From: JAKLKS01 sp964370855
Lineage (GTDB): Bacteria; Planctomycetota; JAJSAM01; JAKLKS01
DNA length: 64,000 nt
Assembly: GCA_964370855.1 (NCBI GenBank)
Contig: CAYJMF010000008.1
Location: 1 to 64,000 of the forward strand
Direction: 5' to 3'
A model generated the notes under the pieces. It was not told where the DNA came from, did not search any database, and worked only from the letters and a program-made list of their open reading frames with translations. Positions 1 through 8,606 of the stretch are shown here, piece after piece; position 1 is the first letter of the stretch; each line of letters begins with the position of its first letter. The position numbers were made by a program, and so were the translations under genes.

Positions 1-134
1 CGGAACTCGCTTGGCGGGGAGGGCCTCCTCATGGAAGGCGCGCAACGCCCGGGGAACCGGCCCCCTCCTCCCCCCCTCCCGCCCCGCCGAACCGCGCTAC
101 CATGGTTTCACCGGCGCCGCACCCAGGGGACTCC

Positions 135-2930
135 ATGAACCTCCCCCCCGCCGCGCTGCCCGCGCTCCTCCTCCTCGCCGCCGCCGTCGCCCCCGCCGCC
201 GTCCCCGCCCCCGCCGATCCCCCGGAGCCCGGGGACCTCGGGCTCCGCGTCCTCGTGGACGACACCCCCGTCCTCCCCGGGTCCGACGACGACCCCCGCG
301 ACCTCCTCGTCCCCGTCACCTTCCACTGCCTCCGCGAGACCGACCGGTCCTTCCGCGCCACCCTCGTCGTCGGCACCCCCGAGGGGGACCGCGAGACCCC
401 CGTCGATCTCCGCATCGCCCGGTCGAAGGAGGTCGTCGCCGACCTCGCCGTCGGCCAGGACCCCGTCTCCTTCCCCGTCCGCGCCGTGGCCGGCGCGACG
501 CGCCTCCTCGAGATGGACCTCCGCCTCGCCCGGGTCCCGGCCTGGTGGAGCGCCGGCCCCTTCCCCGGCGGGCCGGAGGCGCTCCACGACGCCGCCCTCG
601 AGGCCGAGGTCGACCTCCCCCCCATGACCGGGGACGCCCCCGGCCGGGGACGGAGGACGGAGTGGACCCTCCTCGACCCCGGCCGCTTCGGCCCCGGCGG
701 CGTCGCGGATCTCGCGGCCCTCTTCCCCGGCCCCGGGGGGCGGACCGTCGTCGTCGCGACGAAGTTCCGCGCCGCCCGGGAGGGGACCGCCCGCCTCCTC
801 CTCGGCAGCGACGATTCCGTCCGCGCCTGGTGGAACGGGAAGCTCGTCCACGACCGCAACGTCCTCCGCGGCTGCCGCCCCGGGGAGGACGCCGTCCCCG
901 TGACGCTTCGCCGCGGCGTCAACACCCTCGCCCTCAAGATCTGCCAGGCGTCGGGCGGGTGGGCCTTCGCCGCCTCCGTGGACGACGGGGCGGGGAACCC
1001 CGTGGAGGGGCTCCGGCCCCTCACCCGCGTCCACCGGCCGGCTCCCGATGACGGCCGCCTCCGCCTCCTCGACGCGGGACGGGGATCGGCCGTCCTCGAG
1101 TGGCGCACCCGCGATCCGGTGCCCTCGCGGCTCCTGCTGGATCCCGCCCTCGACGGCCGCGCCCGGCCCGTCCCCCCGGGCGTCCCGAAGGAGTCCATGG
1201 TCCCCGCCGATCCCCCGGGGCGCACCCGCGTCGTGGAGGACCCGCTGCCGAGGACCCGCCACCGCCTCGTCGTGGAGGGGCTCCCCCCGGCCTCCCGCTG
1301 GATCGCCGACGCCGACGGGGGGGACGGCGCCTCCGCCGGGATCCTCTCCTTCCGGACCCTCGAGCCCCGGGGCGTGTCGCAGATCCTGAGACTCCGCGTC
1401 GCCGTCGTCCTCTTCACCAACGCCGTCCCCGCCGCCGACGCCGGGCGGCCCGGGGCCCGGGACGGCGTGCCCGAGGAGGAGATCGCCCGCGCGGAGCGGG
1501 GCTGCGAGGAGGCCGCGGCCTTCTTCTTCCGCAACAGCGGGATGCGGCTCTGGATGGACAACGAGTTCCTGGAGGACCGCGCCTTCCGCGCCATCCCCGA
1601 GGGGTCGATCTACGGCGTCGGCCTCCAGCCCGGCGGCGGCCACGAGGAGGCGCTGTTGCGCCTGCTGGAGGAGCGGGGGGAGACGCCGGGCGACTACGAC
1701 GCCGTCGCCTACGTCACCCTCGATCGCGCGTGGGACGGGAGCGGCTGGGCGCGCACCTTTTCCGGCGGCGGGACCTACGGGCCCGTGGGGAGGTTCGGCA
1801 TCGGCAACTCATCGTGGAAGGGGGGCCACGACTGCGGGTGGCTCTACGTCCACGAGGTGGGCCACCAGGTGGACGCCCTCTACGCGGACTCCGGCGCGCC
1901 GGAGTTCCCCTTCAACCATTTCCAGCCCTGGGACGGGACGGCGCAGCGCCACGGCGATCACTTCGACGGGAACGCGTGGCTGCTTCGGTGGTGGGGCGGC
2001 GTCCTGCGGGAGCGCGAGGAGCGGCCGGGGTTCCGCTGGTTCCTCTCCCGCTGGGGGGAGGCGGTGGCCGTCGCCGACGGGGACGGGGACGGGGTGCCCG
2101 ACGACGACCCGCGCCTCCCCCTCGACGAGCGGCGCCTCGGGAGCGACCCGGGGATGCGGGACACCGACGGGGACGGGCTCGACGACCTCGGCGAGGCGCT
2201 GGCGACGTTGGGTCTCGAGCAGGGGCTCCAGGAGGTCTGGGCGGGGCCTGCGGCCTCCCACCGCTGCGATCCGCGGCGCGCCGACAGCGACGGGGACGGC
2301 ATCGGGGACGGGGAGGACCCGGAGCCGACGTCGGCGGCGCCGGCGGTGATCCCGCGCGCGGCGCCGGAAATCGACGGGACCCTCGCCGCCGGGGAGTGGC
2401 CGGACTTCGTCCGCATCGACGAGCCGGAGTGCCGCGGGACCCTCCACCTCGCCGCCGGGGAGGGACGGATCCTCCTCGCCGGGAGGATGGAGGCGGGGGT
2501 GCGGGAGGTGCAGGTGCGCATCGACGGGGACGACGACGGCTGGTACGTCGGGCGGGACAACCTCCTCCTCGTGATCGCCCCGGGCGGGGCGCCGGGCGGC
2601 GGGATCTGGCGGGCCCTCGGGGAGGGCGGGGCGGGCCGCGTCGCCCTCCACAACTGCGGCGTTCCCGGGAAGTGGCCCTTCTTCGATTCCGAGCCGCCCG
2701 CCGCCGAGGGCTTCGCCTTCGCGTCGTCGCTGGAGGGAGAGGGCGGGAGCGGGGCCTGGTCCTTCGAGGCGGCGATCCTCCGCGATCCCTCCCTCGGCAT
2801 CGGCGCCGAGCGGGGGGAGCCCATGGGTGTCCACGTCGCCGTCTTCGCCGAGGGCGGGCTCCGTCGGCCCGGCTTCGAGGGGGCCCTCACCCCCTTCGAG
2901 CCCCACGCCTACTTCCGGTTCCGGGTCGGG
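135..2930 (+). CDS. Secreted multidomain HExxH metallopeptidase-like protein (3' end lost in gap)
   Basis: The reading frame opens at 102, but the ATG at 135 is preferred because it places a typical signal peptide (Leu/Ala-rich core, residues 5-22) at the N-terminus. About 932 residues are present before the N run. In order: a beta-rich region with a WxNG-type sandwich (about 215-300); a fibronectin-III-like stretch (about 305-410); a helical domain carrying HEVGH (573-577), which fits a zinc-peptidase HExxH site; thrombospondin-type-3 calcium repeats (DGDGDG, DTDGDGLDD, DSDGDGIGD, about 645-725); and a C-terminal domain resembling the CBM9-like fold (about 735-930, beginning near EIDGTLAAGEW). 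The third zinc ligand cannot be assigned, so the peptidase family is unknown. The terminal FRFRV is what a CBM9-like domain usually ends with, so little of the protein should be missing. If the two contigs truly abut over their shared GGGTCGGG, the frame stops at 3071. Substrate unknown. Confidence 0.7.
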
Positions 2931-3030
2931 NNNNNNNNNNNNNNNNNNNNNNNNNNNNNNNNNNNNNNNNNNNNNNNNNNNNNNNNNNNNNNNNNNNNNN
3001 NNNNNNNNNNNNNNNNNNNNNNNNNNNNNN
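2931..3030. other. Assembly gap (100 N)
   Basis: Exactly 100 Ns, the usual placeholder for a scaffold gap of unknown length. The left contig ends and the right contig begins with the same eight bases, GGGTCGGG. The right edge is identical to the right arm of the palindrome at 43851-43958, so a repeated inverted element probably broke the assembly here. Confidence 0.95.
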
Positions 3031-3053
3031 GGGTCGGGTTCGGTATGGCGGCG
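3031..3053. repeat. Right-arm fragment of family C palindrome
   Basis: These 23 bases are identical to 43936-43958, the outer end of the right arm of the family C palindrome, ending in GGTATGGCGGCG. The rest of this copy would lie in the gap. It ends 10 bases before the stop codon of the minus-strand gene at 3064, the same placement as the other palindromes in the window. Confidence 0.75.
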
Positions 3054-3063
3054 TGGCGGTGCG

Positions 3064-4800
3064 CTACTTGAAGCCCACGTACCGGCCTCCCGTCCTCCCG
3101 GCGAGGTCGCGGAGGAACTCGCTCCCCGCCACCTCGCCGATGCCGACGGCGTGGAAGACGATGCGGGCCCGGAGGTTCCGCGCCGCCACGGACTCGAGGA
3201 GCGCCCCGAGATCGCAGAGGCGGCCGCGGTTGGGGTTCCCGTCGGAGAGGAGGAAGACGGTGTCCACGGCCAGGCCCGGCGGGTCCTTCGCCCCGGGGAC
3301 CGCCAGGGGGCCCGCCCCCGCCAGGTCGAAGGCCTCGTCGAGGGAATCGGCGATGTTGGTCGTCCCGTTGGGCGGGAGGGCGTCGATGAAGGCGTGGGCG
3401 GCGGCCTTGTTCCGGGCGGAGGCCGCGGTCATCCCCTCCTTCCATGACCTGTAGGACTCGCTGAAGACCACGAGGTTGAAGACCGCGTCCTCGGGCAGGG
3501 CCTCCACCGCCCGGTGGAGCTGCCAGCGGGCCACGTCGATCCTCGCCCCTCCCTCGGGGGAGGCGAAGCGGCTCGCGCCCCCCGTGGCCGTGGGGGGCCG
3601 CGCCACGGAGGGGTCGAGCATGCTGCGGGAGATGTCCACGACGAAGAGCACCCGGTTGCTGGTGGTGTCGATGCCGTAGAAGGAGGAGGTCCGGTTCCTC
3701 CCCTCCTCCGCTTCCGGGGCGACCCCCTCCTTCGTCCCCGCCCCCCCGGGATTCCCGGCCCAGCCATCGAGGGGGCCGAGGGGCCTGTCCCGGGCGCCGG
3801 CGGCGGCGGCCGACTTCGCCGCCACGGCGTCGGCGTTGTCCGCGAGCCATCGCCGCCACATCCCGGCATCCCCGTAGAACCGGACCCCGAAGAGCGCGTG
3901 GAGATCCTCGTCCAGGTCGGTGCGGAGCCGCCCCTTCTCCTTCGCCAGCGCCTCCACCAGGGGACCGGCCCGGTCCGCGAAGCCGGCCGCCGCGCAGAAG
4001 GCGCCGGCCAGGGAGCGCACCTCCCAGGCCTCGTCGCCGAGGGCCCCCGCCACGGCGTCGGCGACGTCGCCCCGGGGCCAGTGGCCCAGCGCCGCCAGCG
4101 CCTCGTACCGCACCCGCGCGACCCTGTCGGCGCGGAGGACCTTCCGGACGGTCTCCAGGTCCCCGGGATCGGCGAGGCGGCCGAGGGCGGCGACGGCGGC
4201 GGCGCGGACCGCGGGGGAGGCGTCCCCCGTCGCGGCCACGGCGAGCCAGGTCCGCCGCTCCCCGTCCCCGGCCCGCGCGAGGGCCTCCCCGGCGCGGGCC
4301 GCCACCTGCCCGTTGCGGAGCGCGAGGATCCGGTGGAAGGGGACGAGGACCGCCGCCTTCTGGCGGGCGCGCCGCTCCTTCACGCTCGCCGACGTCCACT
4401 CCTTGTCCCATACCGCGCCGTAGGCCGCCTCCACCGCCGCCACGCGGGCGGCGAGCTCCTCGTTCTCCTTCTCGAGGACCTTGAGCCCCGCGGCCAGGGC
4501 CGCCGCCGCGTCGGCCTCGGCGCCGAGGGAGGCGACGGCCTTCTCCCTCCGCGCGACGGCCTCCTCGAGGGGCGCGAGCAGATCCCGCACCATCCCGTCG
4601 AAGGGGCCGGAGTCGATGACGATGCCGTCGGGGAGGCGCGGCTCGAGGTCCTTCTCCAGCTGGCCGAGGGCGGGGAGCTTGAGGGGCTTGAAGGCGGCCC
4701 GGATCTCCTTCTTCGCGTCGGCCCCGTCGTCGGAGGCCGCGACGGCCGGCGCGAGGAGCGCCGCCGCGAGGAGCACGACCGCCGTCGAACGGGCCCGCAT
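3064..4800 (-). CDS. Secreted HEAT-repeat / von Willebrand A domain protein
   Basis: 578 residues from the ATG at 4800, chosen because it begins a clear signal peptide (Val/Leu/Ala core, residues 8-22). Upstream in-frame sequence lacks protein character. Residues about 85-135 form a charged helical, probably coiled-coil stretch. Residues about 150-310 contain HEAT-like alpha repeats (for example VRAAAVAALGRLADP and VRYEALAALGHW). From about 383 a VWA domain runs to the C-terminus, with an intact MIDAS: DISRS, the Thr of GTTNI, and the Asp of LLSDGNPN. VWA domains bind protein ligands through a metal; the ligand here is unknown. The protein should be exported and soluble or loosely attached. 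It lies 74 bases downstream of the TPR membrane protein start-side gene at 4875-5447 on the same strand, so the two may be co-transcribed. Confidence 0.8.
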   Translation of the reverse strand: MRARSTAVVLLAAALLAPAVAASDDGADAKKEIRAAFKPLKLPALGQLEKDLEPRLPDGIVIDSGPFDGMVRDLLAPLEEAVARREKAVASLGAEADAAAALAAGLKVLEKENEELAARVAAVEAAYGAVWDKEWTSASVKERRARQKAAVLVPFHRILALRNGQVAARAGEALARAGDGERRTWLAVAATGDASPAVRAAAVAALGRLADPGDLETVRKVLRADRVARVRYEALAALGHWPRGDVADAVAGALGDEAWEVRSLAGAFCAAAGFADRAGPLVEALAKEKGRLRTDLDEDLHALFGVRFYGDAGMWRRWLADNADAVAAKSAAAAGARDRPLGPLDGWAGNPGGAGTKEGVAPEAEEGRNRTSSFYGIDTTSNRVLFVVDISRSMLDPSVARPPTATGGASRFASPEGGARIDVARWQLHRAVEALPEDAVFNLVVFSESYRSWKEGMTAASARNKAAAHAFIDALPPNGTTNIADSLDEAFDLAGAGPLAVPGAKDPPGLAVDTVFLLSDGNPNRGRLCDLGALLESVAARNLRARIVFHAVGIGEVAGSEFLRDLAGRTGGRYVGFK

Positions 4801-4874
4801 GGTTGCCTCCCGCGGGGATCCTGGGGCACCGGTCCCCGCGGACACCCTTCCGGCCGACCGTCGGGGCGACCCGG

Positions 4875-5447
4875 TCACGGGGCCCCGGGCGGGTCCGCCG
4901 CGGGCGGGGGCGGGCCCGGTTCGCCGGAGAGCCTTCCCTCCAGCCTGTCGAGGAACGGTTCGAGCCCCTCCCCGTGGGGAAGGAGTTTCGCCTTCTCGAA
5001 CAGGCCGGCGGCGGTGTCGCGATCCCCGAGGTCGAGGCTCGCCTCGGCGAGCGAGCACGCGACGGCGCACGTGTCGTTGGGGGTGCGAAGCCCGATCTCC
5101 AGGGCGGCCCGGAGGTGCGCCGCTCCCGCGGCCGCGTCCCCGCGGTCGAGTTCCAGGAGTCCGAGGATCCACGCGCGGTAGGCGCGCTCCCGCGGCGCCA
5201 GGAGGCCGGGGCGGCGGATCATGCCGATGAGGGACCGCGCCTTCTCCATGTCCCCGCGGCTCAGGGCCCGGAAGGCGAGCCACACCGTCCCGTAGCGGAA
5301 GTGGCCCCAGGCGAAGAGCCCGGCCGCCGCGAAGAGCCAGACCGCGAGCAGCGGCTCCTCCCCCGCCTCCCGAATGCCGAAGGCGATGGTGGCGATGATG
5401 ACCGCGAGCCGCACGAGGGGAGTGAACACGGGGGGATTCTCCCACAA
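4875..5447 (-). CDS. Small membrane protein with TPR-like helices
   Basis: 190 residues starting at ATG 5447. Two hydrophobic segments near the N-terminus (about 11-28 and 34-50) are followed by a cytosolic or periplasmic helical domain with TPR-like repeats (about 55-165: ALSRGDMEKARSLI, LLELDRGDAAAGAAHLRAAL, AEASLDLGDRDTAAGLFEKA). The end is Pro/Gly-rich. TPRs mediate protein contacts; no enzyme motif is visible. It lies directly upstream of the HEAT-VWA gene in the same direction, so it may scaffold that protein or its partners. That link rests on position only. Confidence 0.65.
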   Translation of the reverse strand: MWENPPVFTPLVRLAVIIATIAFGIREAGEEPLLAVWLFAAAGLFAWGHFRYGTVWLAFRALSRGDMEKARSLIGMIRRPGLLAPRERAYRAWILGLLELDRGDAAAGAAHLRAALEIGLRTPNDTCAVACSLAEASLDLGDRDTAAGLFEKAKLLPHGEGLEPFLDRLEGRLSGEPGPPPPAADPPGAP

Positions 5448-5551
5448 TCCCGGCCGTTCCTGCGGGCGTAGATGCCCGTGCCTCCTTCAGGCAGGGTGGG
5501 CCCCCGGCGGGGTCGTGCCTCGGGCGGGGATCCCCGCACCCACGCCCCCTC

Positions 5552-6907
5552 CTACTCCTCCTCCCCGGGTTCTCCGTAGGTGGCGGTGCCCCGCACTTCT
5601 TCGGGGCGGGGATCCGGCGGAGGCGGCGGCACCGCCGGCCGGCGGGAGGCGTCGGTTTCGATGAACGGCTCTCCGAGGGCCTCGCACAGGAGCCGGCGGA
5701 TCTCCTCCGGGACCCCCCGGCCGCGGGAGAGTTCAGAGACCTGGTTCAGGAACGGGTTCTTCGGATTCGCCGCCCCTCCCTCCGCCTGGAACCGGGCCGC
5801 CAGGGCCGACGCCCCCTTCAGGGCGTGGGAGGGACAGGGGGGGAGGATCAGGGCCCGCCAGGCCACGAGGAAGGCGGTCCTTTCGGACAGGGAGGAGGTG
5901 TCCGATCCGTGGGGGAAGCGGCGCCGCGCCTCGTCCCACGAATCCAGCAGGCGGGCGAGGAGGTCGTGGGTGCCCTCGTCGGCCACGGTGCCGGCGAGAC
6001 GGAAGGCATTCACGCCCCCGAGGTAGCCGCCCTGGCTGTCGTCGAGGATGTGGAGGAGGCAGGCCTCCACCCCGTTCCGCACGGTCTCGACGGGGACCCG
6101 GGAGGCGTCGTCGGCGAAGAGGCCGGGATCGATCTTCGCCAGCCTCTCGAACTTCGAATGGATGCCGCCCCATTCGGCCTCGTTCATGACGTGCCCGTAC
6201 TCCCTGACCTTTCGCGCGTAGAGGGCGAGGGAGGCGGCGGTCAGTTCCCGGACCGAGGGGAGTCCGAGCCGGCCGGCCTCGTCGGCCCCCTTCCGGCGGA
6301 CCGCCTCGGCGCTCTCCCCGAGGGCGGAGGCGACATCGAACAGGGTGACGGGGTTGTGGGGGATGCGGGGGATCTCCTCGAGGAGGATCCGCCCGTGGGC
6401 GGGGTCCTTGGCGCGGCGCACTTTCTGGAGGAGATCGGTCCGCTCCACCTCGGTGAGGAACCTGAGCCCCCGGATCAGCGCCTCGAACCGCCCGGGCTCC
6501 ATGGGGAAGTCGAGCCGCCACCTCAGGGGCGTGCCGGTGAACTCCTTCGGCGGGGCGGGGATCCCCTCGGCGGCGATCTCCTCCCAGGTCGGGTGGAGGG
6601 CGCGGACGCGGGCATCGCGGTCATCGCGGTCCTCCCCGGGGAACGCTCCCTCCGGGAGGGCGGCCCGGGGCGGAGCGGCGGCCGCGGGCGCGACGGGGGG
6701 ATCCGGAATCGGGGAAGCGGCGGGCGTGGGGGAAGTCGCGGGGGCGACGTCCGCGACGGCATGGGCGCTCCCCGCGGAATCGGAGGCCGCGTCCCGCACC
6801 GGTTCCGGATCCCGCCCGGACTTCGTCAGCCAGAGCCCGGCGCCGATGACGAGGCCGAGGGCTGCCGCCAGGGAGGTTGCGGACAAGCCGCGGGAGGCCT
6901 TGGCCAT
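5552..6907 (-). CDS. Membrane-anchored protein of unknown function
   Basis: 451 residues from ATG 6907. An in-frame start at 6952 exists, but the start at 6907 gives a short positive N-terminus followed directly by a transmembrane anchor (about 11-27). A Pro/Ala-rich linker (about 35-85) leads into a mostly helical domain (about 95-430), and the tail is Pro-rich and acidic. I do not recognise the family. Its architecture (N-terminal anchor, Pro/Ala linker, extracytoplasmic domain) recurs in the proteins at 8607-10271 and 10402-12021. A GGAGG sequence lies about 13 bases before the start. It sits 96 bases downstream of the TPR protein at 7004-8458 on the same strand. Confidence 0.6.
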   Translation of the reverse strand: MAKASRGLSATSLAAALGLVIGAGLWLTKSGRDPEPVRDAASDSAGSAHAVADVAPATSPTPAASPIPDPPVAPAAAAPPRAALPEGAFPGEDRDDRDARVRALHPTWEEIAAEGIPAPPKEFTGTPLRWRLDFPMEPGRFEALIRGLRFLTEVERTDLLQKVRRAKDPAHGRILLEEIPRIPHNPVTLFDVASALGESAEAVRRKGADEAGRLGLPSVRELTAASLALYARKVREYGHVMNEAEWGGIHSKFERLAKIDPGLFADDASRVPVETVRNGVEACLLHILDDSQGGYLGGVNAFRLAGTVADEGTHDLLARLLDSWDEARRRFPHGSDTSSLSERTAFLVAWRALILPPCPSHALKGASALAARFQAEGGAANPKNPFLNQVSELSRGRGVPEEIRRLLCEALGEPFIETDASRRPAVPPPPPDPRPEEVRGTATYGEPGEEE

Positions 6908-7003
6908 GGATCGAGCCCTCCGTCCCGGCGGCGATGCCGGGCCCCCTTCCATTCTGACGCGGGGCGGGCGCCGCCGGTTCCGGGATCCGCGAGTCCTTCC
7001 GGC

Positions 7004-8458
7004 TCAGGAGCCGGGCTCCTCCGGTCCCCGGCCCCAGGTCGTCTCCTCGTCAATCCAGTCCCCCTCCGTGTACGAGGTCCCTCCGCTGCCGGGGGTGGAC
7101 CTCTGCGGACCGGGGCTGTAGAGGGGGCAGGACTTCGGCCCGTAGCAGAAGGTCTCCCTCCGGTGCCGGACGGGGCCCCCCTTCCCGAGGTCGATGACGA
7201 TCTCCACGGACATCTCCGCGCCGAAGCGGCACCGGGTGCACCGCGCGGCGTAGGTCCGGGCGGAGAGGCGGAGGTGGCCCCTCCGCCGGTACTCCTCGAG
7301 GGGCGGGGGGACGCCGAGGAACGGGGGCCCTCCCGCGACGGACTCCGGCCCGCGGGCCTCGAAGCGGAAGGAGCCGGAGCGGAGGAGGTCCACGACCTGG
7401 CTCTTCCCCGGCTTCGCGCCCCACGCGGTGCCGGAGACGCGGTCGCCGGCCCGGAAGGAGTGCCGCGCGTGGGCCGAGCCCCCCACGGCGACGCGGAACT
7501 CCCGCTCCTCCCCCTCCTCCACGCGCCCCCGCACGAGGAGGCGGTAGCCGCGGTAGACGTGGTGGCGCGTGTCGAAGGCCCGGCCGAGGTGGATGCGCGG
7601 CTGGACGGCGAGGACCTCCCCGCTCCAGGAGACCTTCGTCCCCTCGGGGGCCGCGGGATCCGGCGTCGGGACCGTGGAGGAATCGCTCTTTGGGGGCCGC
7701 CTGCGGCGCCCCGGCCCCTTCGCCCTGCCCCGCACGGGCTGGAGGAACGCCACCATCGACGCCGCCGCCGCGGGGCTCCCGCGGGAGCGGCGCAGCGCCT
7801 CCTCCGCGTGGGCGAGGGCGGCACCGGCGTCCCCGGCCTCGCCGGCCACCCGCGCGAGGAGCATCCGGACGACGGGATCCTCGGGCCGCAGCCGATCCAG
7901 CTCCTCCAGGCAGACGACGCTCTCCGCGAACCTCCCCTGCTCCGCGTAGAGGATCGCCAGGGCCTGGTAGGCCTCCTCCTCCTCGCCTCCCGCCGCCAGC
8001 GCCGCCTTGAGGGTCCGCTCCGACTCGTCGACTCGCCCCGCGAAGCAGAGGATCCTCCCCTCGAGGACGCCGCCGCGTGCGTCCCCGGGGCGGCGGCGGC
8101 GGAACTCGCGCACCGCCGCCAGGGCCTCTTCCACCTGGTGGGCGCCGAGCCGCGCATGGGCAAGGGAGAGGAGGACCTCGGTCTCCTCCGGGAGGAGGCG
8201 CGCCGCCCCGGCGTAGGCGTCGGCGGTCTCGCGGAACCGCCCCTGGGCCAGCAGGACACCGGCGAGGGCGACGTGCACGGAGGGCTCCTCCGGATGCTTC
8301 AAGAGGAGGATGCGCAGCGCCGCCTCCGCCGCGCCGCGTCCCCGGTCCACCATGAGGTGGAGGGCCGCCGCCACCTTCGCCGCGACCTCCTTCGAGCCGC
8401 GGAGGACCCGGAAGGAGTCGTCGCCGTCCTCAGGGATGTCGGGGTTCGGGTTCCGCAT
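7004..8458 (-). CDS. TPR protein with a Cys-containing C-terminal domain
   Basis: 484 residues from ATG 8458, with no signal peptide, so probably cytoplasmic. Residues about 25-230 are TPR repeats (for example ALAGVLLAQGRFRETADAYA and AILYAEQGRFAESVVCLEEL). A basic, Pro/Ser-rich linker follows (about 235-265). Residues about 268-400 look like a beta-rich domain. The last 80 residues hold a CTRC pair (about 407-410) and FCYGPKSC (about 435-442), then a conserved-looking acidic tail with DWIDEETT. Four spaced cysteines could bind zinc or an iron-sulfur centre, or form disulfides; the sequence alone does not decide. From memory, similar FCYGPKSC tails occur in uncharacterised proteins from environmental genomes. 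Confidence 0.65.
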   Translation of the reverse strand: MRNPNPDIPEDGDDSFRVLRGSKEVAAKVAAALHLMVDRGRGAAEAALRILLLKHPEEPSVHVALAGVLLAQGRFRETADAYAGAARLLPEETEVLLSLAHARLGAHQVEEALAAVREFRRRRPGDARGGVLEGRILCFAGRVDESERTLKAALAAGGEEEEAYQALAILYAEQGRFAESVVCLEELDRLRPEDPVVRMLLARVAGEAGDAGAALAHAEEALRRSRGSPAAAASMVAFLQPVRGRAKGPGRRRRPPKSDSSTVPTPDPAAPEGTKVSWSGEVLAVQPRIHLGRAFDTRHHVYRGYRLLVRGRVEEGEEREFRVAVGGSAHARHSFRAGDRVSGTAWGAKPGKSQVVDLLRSGSFRFEARGPESVAGGPPFLGVPPPLEEYRRRGHLRLSARTYAARCTRCRFGAEMSVEIVIDLGKGGPVRHRRETFCYGPKSCPLYSPGPQRSTPGSGGTSYTEGDWIDEETTWGRGPEEPGS

Positions 8459-8606
8459 GGACGTGGATGGTACGGCGGAGGAAGGGGGACCCGGGAATCG
8501 CTTCCCGCCTCCCGGACGCCATCGGGGTATCTGTCTCCGGAGGGAACACGGCCTGGACGATTTCCGCGCACTGGCCGACGGCGGCCGGGGACCCCCGGAC
8601 GAGTTC

